Source: Lachnospiraceae bacterium
Lineage (GTDB): Bacteria > Bacillota > Clostridia > Lachnospirales > Lachnospiraceae
Length of the DNA: 49,008 nt
Assembly (NCBI GenBank): GCA_017938145.1
Contig: JAGBCB010000042.1
Coordinates: forward strand, 1 to 49,008
Direction of reading: 5' to 3'
A model generated the notes under the pieces. The model made no database searches, was not told the origin of the DNA, and saw only the letters and a list, made by a program, of their open reading frames with translations. Positions 1-8,716 of this stretch are shown here, in pieces. The position numbers and the translations under genes were made by a program. The first letter of the stretch is position 1. Every line of letters begins with the position of its first letter.

Positions 1-339
1 AGCCTAAGTCTTTACCTGTTCAACTATATTTAATTTTTATAAGCGCCCTTTGGGAGCTTTATTTCCTATACACTTTTTTAGTCATAAACTTTTTTGAAAA
101 CTATTTATTTTCCTATTGACTTTTCATAGTTGGTCTCCTTTCCCAAATCTATCATATGAGGAATTATACTATAGGATGATAAAAAGTTCAATATTAAATT
201 TGCTAGAAGTTCAATTTTTACAAAGGTTATCAATCGAAAGTTCAAAATGGTTCAAAACCGTTACTTTTCTTGACGTTATTACTAATTAATGATAAACTAA
301 TTATTTAGGTAATATAGAAATGGAGACGTGAAAAAATAT
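1..339. other. Non-coding leader region upstream of the helicase operon
   Basis: No supportable gene is seen in the first 339 bases. The stretch is AT-rich and holds four copies of GTTCAA (starting near 186, 209, 240 and 250) just upstream of the putative promoter of the helicase operon. On the minus strand a good ribosome site near 140 precedes only a four-codon ORF, which I do not call. Confidence 0.6.
270..298 (+). promoter_or_regulatory. Sigma-A-like promoter of the helicase operon
   Basis: TTGACG at 270-275 and TAAACT at 293-298 are separated by 17 bp. The -35 is close to consensus and the -10 matches 4 of 6. The predicted start lies about 30 bases upstream of the coding start. Confidence 0.5.
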
Positions 340-1920
340 ATGAGATTTGACGAGATGGAGCTGGCGGCACCAATCCTTCGTGCCGTGCAGGAAATGGGCT
401 TTGAGGAGATGACACCGATTCAGGCAGAAGCCATTCCGGTAGTGATGGAAGGCAGGGATATTATCGGTCAGGCCCAGACCGGAACAGGTAAAACAGCAGC
501 CTTTGGCATTCCGATGCTGCAGATGATAAATCCAAAGAGCAGAGCCTTGCAGGCTTTAGTTCTTTGTCCAACCAGAGAGCTGGCTATTCAGGTAGCAGAA
601 GAAATCAGAAAGCTGGCAAAATTTTTACATGGCATCAAGGTGCTGCCGATTTACGGCGGTCAGGATATTTCCAAGCAAATCCGTTCTTTAAAGGGCGGAG
701 TTCAGATTGTTATCGGAACGCCGGGTCGTGTGATGGACCATATGCGCCGTCATACTTTAAAAATGGACCAGGTAAAAATGATTACATTGGACGAAGCGGA
801 CGAAATGTTAAACATGGGCTTCCGTGAGGATATTGAAACTATTTTACAGGACTTACCGGAAGAACGTCAGACATTACTGTTTTCCGCAACCATGCCAAAA
901 CCGATTATGGATATTGTGGCAAACTATCAGAAGGATGCCGCACTGGTTAAAGTAGTTAAAAAGGAACTCACCGTTCCGAAAATTGAACAGTATTATTATG
1001 AAGTCAGACCAAATACCAAGCTGGAAGTGCTTTGCCGGTTGCTTGATATGTACGACCCAAAGCTTTCCCTGGTGTTCTGTAATACAAAGAAGCAGGTGGA
1101 TGAACTGGTTTCCGCCCTGCAGCTCCGCGGCTATTTTGCGGAAGCCCTGCACGGAGATTTAAAGCAGGTGCAGCGTGACCGCGTGATGGAAACCTTCCGC
1201 AGCGGTAAAACCGATATTCTGGTGGCAACGGATGTGGCAGCCAGAGGTATCGACGTAGATGACGTGGAGGCAGTGTTCAATTACGATATTCCGCAGGATG
1301 ATGAATATTATGTACACCGTATCGGCAGAACAGGCCGTGCCGGAAGAACCGGACGGGCATTCAGTTTTGTGGTAGGCCGTGAAATCTACAAGTTGAAGGA
1401 TATTATGCGGTTCTGTAAAACCAAAGTGCATTTGCAACCGATTCCTTCTTTAAATGATGTCAGTGCCATTAAGGCAGAAAAAATCATGGACCGGGTCATT
1501 GAGGTAATTGAGAATAATGATTTGGACGACATGATGCGCATTATTGAAGACAAGGTAAACGAATTCGATATGTCCTCGCTAGAGGTGGCTGCAGCCTTTT
1601 TGAAAATGCAGATGGGTGACTCCGATGCTTCCTTAGAGCAGGAGAAGGGCATGGAGTTTGGCGACACCGGTGCAGAAGCAGGAATGGTGCGTTTGTTTAT
1701 TAATTTAGGAAAGAAACAGAAGGTGCGTCCGGGGGATATCTTAGGCGCCATTGCGGGAGAAACAGGTATGCCGGGCAAGTTAATCGGCAGCATCGATATG
1801 TACGACAAATATACCTTTGTTGAGGTTCCGAGAGAGTATGCCGCCGAGGTCATTCAGGTCATGAAGAATGCCAAGATTAAGGGCAAGAGCATCAATGTGG
1901 AACCGGCAAACAAAAAGTAA
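340..1920 (+). CDS. DEAD-box ATP-dependent RNA helicase with DbpA-type RNA-binding domain
   Basis: ATP-dependent RNA unwinding helicase of the DeaD/CsdA/CshA type, expected to act in ribosome assembly, mRNA turnover and cold adaptation in the cytoplasm. All family motifs are visible: Q motif (TPIQAEAIP), Walker A AQTGTGKT (about 45-52), PTRELAIQ, TPGR, DEAD (about 151-154), SAT, ATDVAARGID and HRIGRTGR (about 326). Residues about 452-523 form a DbpA/CsdA-type RRM, which gives RNA target contact. I place the start at ATG 340 because the GGAGA at 322-326 would sit only one base from the alternative GTG at 328; that GTG would add four residues. First gene of a tight co-directional run (14 bases to the MATE gene). 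The 526-aa length is normal for the family. Confidence 0.95.
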   Translation: MRFDEMELAAPILRAVQEMGFEEMTPIQAEAIPVVMEGRDIIGQAQTGTGKTAAFGIPMLQMINPKSRALQALVLCPTRELAIQVAEEIRKLAKFLHGIKVLPIYGGQDISKQIRSLKGGVQIVIGTPGRVMDHMRRHTLKMDQVKMITLDEADEMLNMGFREDIETILQDLPEERQTLLFSATMPKPIMDIVANYQKDAALVKVVKKELTVPKIEQYYYEVRPNTKLEVLCRLLDMYDPKLSLVFCNTKKQVDELVSALQLRGYFAEALHGDLKQVQRDRVMETFRSGKTDILVATDVAARGIDVDDVEAVFNYDIPQDDEYYVHRIGRTGRAGRTGRAFSFVVGREIYKLKDIMRFCKTKVHLQPIPSLNDVSAIKAEKIMDRVIEVIENNDLDDMMRIIEDKVNEFDMSSLEVAAAFLKMQMGDSDASLEQEKGMEFGDTGAEAGMVRLFINLGKKQKVRPGDILGAIAGETGMPGKLIGSIDMYDKYTFVEVPREYAAEVIQVMKNAKIKGKSINVEPANKK

Positions 1921-1934
1921 GGAAGGATAAATTA

Positions 1935-3335
1935 ATGTTAGATAGCATAAAGAAGTTATTTAAAGCAACGGATATGACGGTGGGTGTACCGTGGAAACAG
2001 ATTGTAATGTTTACCCTGCCGATGTTAATCGGTAATATTGCGCAGCAGCTCTATAGTACGGTAGACAGTATTGTGGTTGGTAAGTATGTAGGCGATAATG
2101 CGTTATCTGCGGTAGGAAGCTCCGCTCCGATTTTGAACTTATTATTGGTTTTATTCGTTGGTATCAGTATGGGTGCCGGAATTTTGGTTGCCCAGTATTT
2201 TGGAGCCAAGCAAAGAGAAGAACTTTCCTATACGGTTGGTAACTGTATTACCCTGACCGCCATTGCATCCGGCATTATTATGGTGCTGGCGGTGTTTGTA
2301 ACCCGTCCGCTTCTGGTTATGTTAAAAACACCGGAAAGTATTCTGGACTGGTGTCATGGATACCTTTTGATTTTACTGGTAGGCTGTATCGGAAGTGCGT
2401 ATTACAATATTCTCGGCGGTATTTTACGTGGTCTTGGCGATGCCTTTTCTTCTCTGGTATATTTGCTGGTAGCAACTATTATTAACATTATTTTGGACCT
2501 GCTGTTTGTGGCACAGTTCAATATGGGTGTTGCAGGTGTAGCGTGGGCTACCATTATTGCCCAGGCGGCTTCTGCCGTTCTCTGCTACCGTCGTCTGACG
2601 AAGATGATGGAACACTTTGACATGGGCATCAAGTACATGAAATTAAATAAAAAGTTTTCTATGGGAGTAATCAAGCTTGGTCTGCCATCCGGCTTGACCC
2701 AGGCAATTATGTCCCTGGCTATGATTACGGTACAGTCTTTAACCAACAGCTTTGGTGAAATGTTCATTGCGGCAAATGTTATTGTTATGCGTGTGGACGG
2801 TTTTGCCATGCTGCCAAATTTCTCCTTTGGTACCGCAATGACTACATATGCAGGTCAGAACGTAGGTGCAGGTAAGAAAGACAGGGTAGTTCAGGGTGCA
2901 AAACAGGGTACTCTGGTTGCGGTTCTTACTTCCTCGGTAATGACCGGTTTAATTTTATTGTTTGGTAAGCAGTTAATGGGCATCTTCACCGACACAACGG
3001 AACTGGTGGAATTAAGCCGTAATCTGATGGGTATCATTGCGGCAGGCTATATTGCCATGGCGGTAACCCAGAGCTTATCCGGCGTTATGCGAGGCGCCGG
3101 AGACACCCTGACACCAATGTGGATTTCTTTGTTTACAACAGTTGGCGTGAGAGTGCCGCTTGCTTACTTACTGGTTCATTTTAGCAAAACGGCAGAACTT
3201 CCGCAGGGTGACCGGAGAATGGTTTTCGTGTCCCTGCTTTGCTCCTGGTTGCTTGGCGCGATTGTTACAACTATATTCTACTTAAAGGGCAAGTGGAAAA
3301 AGATTGCATTTGGAGAACCAATGTTAGAAAGATAG
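1935..3335 (+). CDS. MATE family multidrug/Na+ efflux transporter
   Basis: Twelve-helix membrane exporter of the MATE family (NorM/DinF-like), expected to expel cationic compounds or drugs using the Na+ or H+ gradient. The protein is 466 aa, the usual length. It shows two homologous halves, each starting with a conserved MATE segment: the first half near residues 25-75 (FTLPMLIGNIAQQLYSTVDS followed by VGKYVG), the second near 255-320 (LPSGLTQAIMSLAMI). The C-terminus is charged and cytosolic. A ribosome site (AAGGA) lies 7 bases before the ATG. It is translated 14 bases after the helicase and 16 before the GNAT gene, so probably one transcript; there is no clear functional link to those neighbours. 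The substrate cannot be read from sequence. Confidence 0.93.
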   Translation: MLDSIKKLFKATDMTVGVPWKQIVMFTLPMLIGNIAQQLYSTVDSIVVGKYVGDNALSAVGSSAPILNLLLVLFVGISMGAGILVAQYFGAKQREELSYTVGNCITLTAIASGIIMVLAVFVTRPLLVMLKTPESILDWCHGYLLILLVGCIGSAYYNILGGILRGLGDAFSSLVYLLVATIINIILDLLFVAQFNMGVAGVAWATIIAQAASAVLCYRRLTKMMEHFDMGIKYMKLNKKFSMGVIKLGLPSGLTQAIMSLAMITVQSLTNSFGEMFIAANVIVMRVDGFAMLPNFSFGTAMTTYAGQNVGAGKKDRVVQGAKQGTLVAVLTSSVMTGLILLFGKQLMGIFTDTTELVELSRNLMGIIAAGYIAMAVTQSLSGVMRGAGDTLTPMWISLFTTVGVRVPLAYLLVHFSKTAELPQGDRRMVFVSLLCSWLLGAIVTTIFYLKGKWKKIAFGEPMLER

Positions 3336-3351
3336 AAATTGAGGGAAAAAT

Positions 3352-3897
3352 ATGGTACACTGGGGTAAGGAAAACGTTATATTGGTAAAGCCGGATGCAT
3401 CCTTTGCGGCGGAAATCCGATCCTACCGGGAAGAAATGCTTTTGGCCGGCAGTTCCATGGACGGAACCGGAGCACTCCGGCGTACGGAGGAACCACTAGA
3501 GTGGTTAAAGCATAACGCTTTGATGGAAAATCCAAAGCTTGTTCCGGAAAATAAAGTTCCTGCCACCCAGTTTGTACTTACGGATACGGATACCGGCCGG
3601 ATTTACGGTATGCTGCAGGTACGGCATGAATTAAATGAGTATTTGCAAAAGTTTGCGGGCCATATCGGTTATTCCGTACGGCCTACGGAACGAAGAAAAG
3701 GTTATGCCAAAAAGATGTTGAAGATGGCGCTGCAATATTGTAAGGAAACTTTAGGTTTGCAGCGCGTTATGGTATCCTGCCTGGTGGAAAACGAAGCCAG
3801 CCGCAGAACTATTCTTTCCTGTGGTGGTGTGTTTGAAGAAAAGGTTTACGAACACGTGGAGCATGTCTGGTTAGAAAAGTATTGGATAACGTTATAA
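3352..3897 (+). CDS. GNAT family N-acetyltransferase
   Basis: Acetyl-CoA-dependent N-acetyltransferase of the GNAT superfamily, 181 aa. The acetyl-CoA binding segment is seen as GYSVRPTERRKGYAKKML (about 104-121, the R/Q-x-x-G-x-G/A region), followed by the typical SCLVENEASRRTILSCGG motif (about 143-160) in which the Asn-Glu-Ala-Ser-Arg helix contacts CoA. This arrangement is closest to the uncharacterised 'predicted acetyltransferase' group found widely in Firmicutes. The target could be a small molecule, peptide or ribosomal protein and is not predictable here. Sits 16 bases after the MATE gene and 13 bases before the dehydrogenase gene in the same operon. Confidence 0.88.
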   Translation: MVHWGKENVILVKPDASFAAEIRSYREEMLLAGSSMDGTGALRRTEEPLEWLKHNALMENPKLVPENKVPATQFVLTDTDTGRIYGMLQVRHELNEYLQKFAGHIGYSVRPTERRKGYAKKMLKMALQYCKETLGLQRVMVSCLVENEASRRTILSCGGVFEEKVYEHVEHVWLEKYWITL

Positions 3898-3910
3898 GGA
3901 GGAATACAGA

Positions 3911-4675
3911 ATGAAAAATTATGCGGTGATTACCGGTGCCAGTGCCGGTCTGGGAACAGAATTTGCAAAGCAGCTGGCAGACAAAGGATATAAGCTGATT
4001 TTAACTGCCAGAAGAGAAGAACGTTTAAAAAATCTGGCAGAGAGCCTTCCTGTGAAGTGTGTCATTATTCCTTCGGATTTATCCAGGAAAGATGAATGCT
4101 TGCGTTTTTTCGATTTAATCAAAGACTATAAAATTGATATTTTCATTAACAATGCCGGCTTCGGTGATTGCAATTCCTTCCTGGAAAGCGACCTTGATAT
4201 GGAGCTTGACATGGTGGATGTTAACATAAAGGCTATGCATATTCTGTGCAAGAAAATGCTGCAGAAGATGCAGAAGGAAAACCACGGATATATTTTAAAC
4301 GTGGCATCCTCCGCCGGTCTTCTTCCGGCAGGACCGTACATGGCAACCTACTATGCAACCAAAGCCTATGTTTCCAGCTTAACCCAGGCGATTGCCCGGG
4401 AACTTAAGGAGATGGACAGCAAGGTATATGTAGGTGCTCTTTGTCCGGGACCGGTGGATACTGAATTTTACGATGTAGCAAATGTAGAGTTTACATTAAA
4501 GGGCATCACTCCGGAGTACTGTGTGGAATATGCCATTAAGCAGATGATTAAGCGTCAGACGGTAATTGTACCGACGCTGTTTATGAAGGCATCCACCACA
4601 ATGGGACGTCTTGCACCAAGAAAACTGGCAATTAAAATAACAGCAGGTCAGCAGAAGAAAAAGTTAGGTATGTAA
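3911..4675 (+). CDS. Short-chain dehydrogenase/reductase (SDR)
   Basis: NAD(P)-dependent oxidoreductase of the classical SDR family, 254 aa. The N-terminal Rossmann motif TGASAGLGTEFA (about 8-19) is the TGxxxGxG cofactor site; RREER after the second strand suggests NADP preference. NNAG (about 80-83) and the catalytic Ser...YxxxK (YYATKAYV, about 148-155, with Ser in VASSAG) are all present. Closest in style to the YqjQ/DltE-like SDRs of Firmicutes, whose substrates are mostly unknown. The ribosome site AAGGAGG lies 7 bases before the ATG. It is co-oriented with and tightly spaced after the GNAT gene. Confidence 0.9.
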   Translation: MKNYAVITGASAGLGTEFAKQLADKGYKLILTARREERLKNLAESLPVKCVIIPSDLSRKDECLRFFDLIKDYKIDIFINNAGFGDCNSFLESDLDMELDMVDVNIKAMHILCKKMLQKMQKENHGYILNVASSAGLLPAGPYMATYYATKAYVSSLTQAIARELKEMDSKVYVGALCPGPVDTEFYDVANVEFTLKGITPEYCVEYAIKQMIKRQTVIVPTLFMKASTTMGRLAPRKLAIKITAGQQKKKLGM

Positions 4676-4721
4676 GAAGTAGTAATCGAATGCGTTTTTT
4701 ATAAGTTCGGGGGGAATAATT

Positions 4722-7184
4722 ATGGGAAACAGCAGAAGAATCGCAAGGGCATATGAGAATAATTTGATGTTGGTATATGACCGTGCGGAACAAAAATTTA
4801 AATATCCGGTAAATGCCGGCGAATTTTTGGCGGCAAAGTTTGACGAAAGAACCTTGTGGCAGATTTTCCGGGAGGATGACGTGGCAGCGGAATTGCCGAT
4901 CCGGAAAATGGAAAAAAAATTTAAAGAGATTCTGGCGTCCAAAAAGCAGGAAGTGTTTTTTGGAGAAGTACATTTAAAAGGGGCAGATGGTGTTCCGCGT
5001 TGGTATTGTATCGGTATGACAGTTGCGGTACCGGGCGGTCCTGTTACGATTACCTTTACGGACATCGAAGAAGAATTGGCTGAAATTGAACGGAGTGGGC
5101 ATGATATTTTGACCGGTCTGCTTCAGCATAATTCTTTTTGTGACGCGGTGGAAACGGTAATCAATAATGACGAAAAGGGAATTCTGGCCGGTGAATATGC
5201 ACTGGTATGCTTTGACGTGCTTCGTTTTAAGGCAGTAAATGACCTTTTCGGTAATACAGAAGGTGACAAACTGCTGAAATATATTGCAGCTACGTTGGAG
5301 AGTACCCTTAAGCCGGAGGACTTTGCCTGCCGTTCCCATGCAGACTGTTTTATTTTCTTTACCAAAACATCCGGAAAAGAATTGGGAATTCTCGTTGATA
5401 CGTTGATTGACCGTATTACGGAATATGAGCTTCCGTTTGAAATTATGTGCAATATGGGTATTTATGTTACCGGAGATACCATACTCCCTGCCGGTATGAT
5501 GATAGACCGTGCCCGACTTGCCCAATCTACCATTAAGGGTAGCTATACGGTAAAAGTCAGCTATTATCAGGAATCGTTACGTGCGGCAATGCTTACCGAA
5601 CAGGATATTTTAGGTATCGCAGGTGTTGCGTTGGAAGAAAAGCAGTTTGTATTATACTATCAACCACAGTTTAATCATGCGGACGGTACCATTATCGGAG
5701 CAGAAGCTCTGGTTCGTTGGAAACATCCGGATAGAGGACTGATTTCCCCGGGTATCTTTATACCGATTTTTGAAAAGAACGGATACATTTCCAAACTGGA
5801 CTTTTACGTATTTGAGCAGGCATGTGATTTCTTAAACCGTTGCAGAGAGCAGGGGATTCCGATGATTCCGGTGTCAACCAACTTCTGCCGGCATGATATT
5901 TTCCTTCCGGATTTTGTTGATAAATTAGAGTCCATCCGGAAGAAATACGATATTCCTGCAAATTTCCTGCGGGTAGAAATTACAGAATCCGCCATTATGG
6001 GTAGTAATGAGCAGGTAAACGATATGATTAACCGCCTGCATCAAAACGGATATATTGTAGAAATGGATGACTTTGGCAGCGGTTATTCTTCATTAAATGT
6101 GCTGAAGGATATCGAAATGGATATCATCAAGCTGGATATGCTGTTCTTATCCGAAGAGACCAACAACAGCCGCGGCGGTACGATTTTAAGTGCTGTTGTC
6201 CGCATGGCAAAGTGGTTGAATGTTCCGGTTATTGCAGAAGGTGTAGAAACCTTAAAACAGGCAGACTTTTTACGCAGTATCGGTTGTAATTACATTCAGG
6301 GCTATCTGTATTCCAGACCGTTACCGGAGGAACAGTATGTGGAGCTTCTTGTGGGAAGTGCAACAGGAAATTTAGATACGCACAAGCATGCGGTGGAGAA
6401 TATTAATTCCTGTGACTTCTGGGATCCAAAGTCCCAGGAAACCTTGATTTTCAGCAATTACGTAGGCGGAGCAGCGATTTTTGATTACCACAACGGAAAG
6501 CTGGAGGTGCTTCGGGTAAATAAGAAGTACTTAAAGGAAATGGGCATGAATCTTTCGGAAAAGGATGTCATTGAAATGGATTTCCTGTCCACCTTTGACG
6601 AAGAAAATAAAAAGATTTATGTAGATATGCTGGAGCGTGCCATTAAAACACTGGAAGAGCAGGAATGTGATACCTGGCGTACGGTATTTTCCAAATGCTG
6701 TGGTGAGGAGCATATGTGTATCCGGAGTAGTGTGCAGGTTATCGGCAAGAACGAAGGAAGCTATTTGTTCTATGCGATGATTCATAACGTGACGAATGAG
6801 ATGAACCATTACTATGAATTGATGGAGAGTGAACGGCGCTTCAAGATGGCAAGTGAGCAGGTCAATATTTACTACTGGGAATACAATGTGTTGACAAAGG
6901 AAATGTATCCTTGCTTCCGCTGTATGCGTGACCTGGGGCTTCCGCAGGTATTGACCAATTATCCGGAGAGTGCCTTTGAAAGAGGAATATTCCCACCGGA
7001 GGTTCATGAAATGTACCGTGACTGGCATCGTCAGATAGAAGCCGGAGTAAAGCAACTGGAGGCAGTGATTCCGCTCACAGAAAACCGGGTTCCGTTCCGG
7101 GTGCGTTATACTACGGAGTTTGATAGTGCCGGAAAACCGGTTAAAGCATATGGTTCCGCAACATTAGTGGTGGAAGAAAAATAA
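4722..7184 (+). CDS. c-di-GMP phosphodiesterase, PAS-degenerate GGDEF-EAL-PAS architecture
   Basis: Predicted cyclic di-GMP signalling protein, 820 aa, without membrane segments. Domain order: PAS-like sensor (about 1-115), GGDEF-fold domain (about 125-280), EAL domain (about 300-550), and a C-terminal PAS-like sensor part (about 570-820). The GGDEF signature is replaced by RSHADCFIFF, so cyclase activity should be lost, although the fold could still bind GTP. The EAL domain keeps the catalytic set: EALVRW, the Asn in STNFC, VEITESA, DDFGSGYSS, KLDM, AEGVET and QGYLYS. Hydrolysis of c-di-GMP to pGpG is therefore expected. The start follows a GGGGGGAA ribosome site. Last gene of the helicase operon, closed by the terminator at 7201. 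Confidence 0.9.
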   Translation: MGNSRRIARAYENNLMLVYDRAEQKFKYPVNAGEFLAAKFDERTLWQIFREDDVAAELPIRKMEKKFKEILASKKQEVFFGEVHLKGADGVPRWYCIGMTVAVPGGPVTITFTDIEEELAEIERSGHDILTGLLQHNSFCDAVETVINNDEKGILAGEYALVCFDVLRFKAVNDLFGNTEGDKLLKYIAATLESTLKPEDFACRSHADCFIFFTKTSGKELGILVDTLIDRITEYELPFEIMCNMGIYVTGDTILPAGMMIDRARLAQSTIKGSYTVKVSYYQESLRAAMLTEQDILGIAGVALEEKQFVLYYQPQFNHADGTIIGAEALVRWKHPDRGLISPGIFIPIFEKNGYISKLDFYVFEQACDFLNRCREQGIPMIPVSTNFCRHDIFLPDFVDKLESIRKKYDIPANFLRVEITESAIMGSNEQVNDMINRLHQNGYIVEMDDFGSGYSSLNVLKDIEMDIIKLDMLFLSEETNNSRGGTILSAVVRMAKWLNVPVIAEGVETLKQADFLRSIGCNYIQGYLYSRPLPEEQYVELLVGSATGNLDTHKHAVENINSCDFWDPKSQETLIFSNYVGGAAIFDYHNGKLEVLRVNKKYLKEMGMNLSEKDVIEMDFLSTFDEENKKIYVDMLERAIKTLEEQECDTWRTVFSKCCGEEHMCIRSSVQVIGKNEGSYLFYAMIHNVTNEMNHYYELMESERRFKMASEQVNIYYWEYNVLTKEMYPCFRCMRDLGLPQVLTNYPESAFERGIFPPEVHEMYRDWHRQIEAGVKQLEAVIPLTENRVPFRVRYTTEFDSAGKPVKAYGSATLVVEEK

Positions 7185-7200
7185 GATACTGAAGTTAGAA

Positions 7201-7232
7201 AGAGGGTCGGAAGTTCCGGCCCTCTTGTTTTT
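7201..7232 (+). terminator. Rho-independent terminator of the helicase-EAL operon
   Basis: A 10-bp stem (AGAGGGTCGG with CCGGCCCTCT, one G-T wobble) around a short loop is followed by TTGTTTTT. It touches the stop codon of the convergent gene. Confidence 0.85.
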
Positions 7233-7842
7233 AGCCCTGTGTTTTTACAAAATCCGCTTTGCCATGCTTACACAGCGGGCAGATATAATCTTCCGGAAGT
7301 TCTTCACCTTCGTATACATACCCACAAACGGAACAGGTCCAGGTAGTTTTAGAAGTGTTGGCTACCGGTTTTGGCTTGATATTACTTTGATAATAATTGT
7401 AAGTGCAGGATTCTTCCTCAGAAAGGAGTTCTGCATTAATTAATTCACCGACAAACAATGTGTGGCTGCCAAGGTCAAGGTACATGGTAACCTTTGCAGA
7501 CAGATACATATTGGTGTTTTTAGTTAAGTAGAGCAGACCGTTTTCGCTGCGGGCAACATCCGGATACTCTGCAAATTTATCGGTGGTTCTGCCGGACTGC
7601 ATACCAAAGTGTTTGAAAGAATCAAAGCTGGTAGAAGTGGAAAGGGCAGACACATTGAACATACGGGTATGTAAAATCATATCGTGGGTAAGGTTGTTTT
7701 TATTTACGGAAATACAGATATGGGTTGGATTTTCGGATACCTGCATAACAGTGTTAATGATACAGCCGTTATCTTTACTGTTTTCACGGGCGGTAAGCAA
7801 AAATAAACCATATGGAATTTTAAATAATGCTTTTGGATTCAT
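7231..7842 (-). CDS. Flavin reductase-rubredoxin fusion (high-molecular-weight rubredoxin type)
   Basis: An NAD(P)H:rubredoxin-type electron-transfer protein, 203 aa. Residues about 1-150 are a flavin reductase-like FMN-binding domain (start MNPKALFKIPYGLFLLTA; the CISVNKNNLTHDMI segment is typical). Residues about 165-203 form a rubredoxin with two iron-binding knuckles, CSVCGYVYEG and CPLCKHG. In acetogens the same fusion (Hrb) passes electrons from NAD(P)H to flavodiiron proteins or rubrerythrins to remove O2, NO or peroxide. The rubrerythrin gene immediately upstream in the same direction supports that role. Ribosome site AAAGGAG precedes the ATG. A hairpin between the two genes means transcription may be only partly shared. 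Confidence 0.88.
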   Translation of the reverse strand: MNPKALFKIPYGLFLLTARENSKDNGCIINTVMQVSENPTHICISVNKNNLTHDMILHTRMFNVSALSTSTSFDSFKHFGMQSGRTTDKFAEYPDVARSENGLLYLTKNTNMYLSAKVTMYLDLGSHTLFVGELINAELLSEEESCTYNYYQSNIKPKPVANTSKTTWTCSVCGYVYEGEELPEDYICPLCKHGKADFVKTQG

Positions 7843-7895
7843 AAGGGCTCCTTTCTAAAATGAGTGTCATGTGAGGGCGTTGCCCTGTCATAAGC

Positions 7896-7948
7896 TAAAA
7901 AATCAAGCTCCCAAGTAAGCACTGGCTTGCGGGAGCTTTGATTTTTAT
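7896..7948 (-). terminator. Terminator downstream of rubrerythrin
   Basis: AAATCAAGCTCCC pairs with GGGAGCTTTGATTT (one bulge) around an 18-base loop, with T-runs on both sides, so it can work in either direction. On the minus strand it sits after the rubrerythrin gene and before the flavin reductase gene. Confidence 0.75.
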
Positions 7949-7991
7949 CTTATTATAGCACCTTCGCTGCCGCGGTGTGCGAAATTACATC

Positions 7992-8534
7992 TTAACCGAA
8001 GTATCTCTGAAGTAATCCTTCAAATGCTTTTCCGTGTCTTGCCTCGTCGCGAGCCATTTCGTGAACTGTGTCATGGATAGCGTCAAGGTTTAATTCCTTG
8101 GCTCTCTTAGCGAGGTCGAACTTGCCTGCAGTTGCACCGTTTTCAGCAGCTACTCTGAGCTCTAAGTTCTTCTTTGTGGATGGAGTTACAACTTCGCCGA
8201 GTAATTCAGCGAACTTTGCAGCGTGTTCAGCTTCTTCCCAAGCTGCCTTTTCCCAGTAGAGACCGATTTCAGGATAACCCTCTCTGTGAGCTACTCTTGC
8301 CATTGCAAGATACATACCAACTTCGCAGCACTCACCTTCGAAGTTAGCGCGTAAATCCATGAGGATATCTTCGCGAACACCCTGTGCCACACCAACAACG
8401 TGCTCTGCTGCCCAGGACATCTTTTCATCCTGCTTGTTAAACTTTTCTGCACCTACGTGGCATACCGGACATTCAGCAGGAGCTGCGTCACCTTCATGAA
8501 CATAACCACAAACACTACATACATACTTTGCCAT
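7992..8534 (-). CDS. Reverse rubrerythrin (NADH peroxidase component)
   Basis: Peroxide-reducing di-iron protein of 180 aa in the 'reverse' arrangement known from clostridia: a rubredoxin-like domain comes first (C6, C9, C22, C25), then the ferritin-like four-helix domain. Di-iron ligands are visible as E66/E68-E71, the ExxH at 101-104 (EAEH) and the ExxH at 164-167 (EARH). It reduces H2O2, and with electron donors also O2, in the cytoplasm of anaerobes. The gene has its own promoter with a PerR-type dyad over the start point, and perR follows upstream on the same strand, so derepression by peroxide is expected. The flavin reductase-rubredoxin gene downstream is a plausible electron donor. 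Confidence 0.93.
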   Translation of the reverse strand: MAKYVCSVCGYVHEGDAAPAECPVCHVGAEKFNKQDEKMSWAAEHVVGVAQGVREDILMDLRANFEGECCEVGMYLAMARVAHREGYPEIGLYWEKAAWEEAEHAAKFAELLGEVVTPSTKKNLELRVAAENGATAGKFDLAKRAKELNLDAIHDTVHEMARDEARHGKAFEGLLQRYFG

Positions 8535-8599
8535 AATTTTAATCTCCTTTTTGTTTAAATAATTTATATGCTTCTTTTAATATTTTCTTTCTTGCAACA

Positions 8600-8622
8600 A
8601 AATCAGTAATTGTTACTGATTT
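8600..8622 (-). promoter_or_regulatory. Putative PerR operator of the rubrerythrin gene
   Basis: A perfect 23-bp dyad: arms AAATCAGTAA and TTACTGATTT around TTG. It lies directly downstream of the -10 box. Its centre TAATTGTTA is identical to that of the operator-like dyad in front of perR. Confidence 0.65.
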
Positions 8623-8623
8623 G

Positions 8624-8652
8624 ATATTACCATAAGTTTGTTGACTTGTCAA
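8624..8652 (-). promoter_or_regulatory. Sigma-A promoter of rubrerythrin
   Basis: Read on the minus strand: TTGACA (8647-8652), a 17-bp spacer, then TAATAT (8624-8629). Consensus -35 and a 4/6 -10. Confidence 0.7.
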
Positions 8653-8677
8653 TACCTAAATTAGTAATTTTTTCTAT

Positions 8678-8716
8678 TTTTAAAACAGTTGAATCGAGCT
8701 TTAAGCTGAACTGTTA
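8678..8716 (-). terminator. Probable perR terminator
   Basis: On the minus strand AACAGTT and AACTGTT form the base of a hairpin with an inner AGCT/AGCT pair, followed by TTTTAAAAA. It overlaps the perR stop codon. Confidence 0.5.

Noticed and set aside
120-145. Minus-strand gene with ribosome site near position 140
   Set aside because: The frame stops after four codons (ATG AAA AGT CAA TAG).
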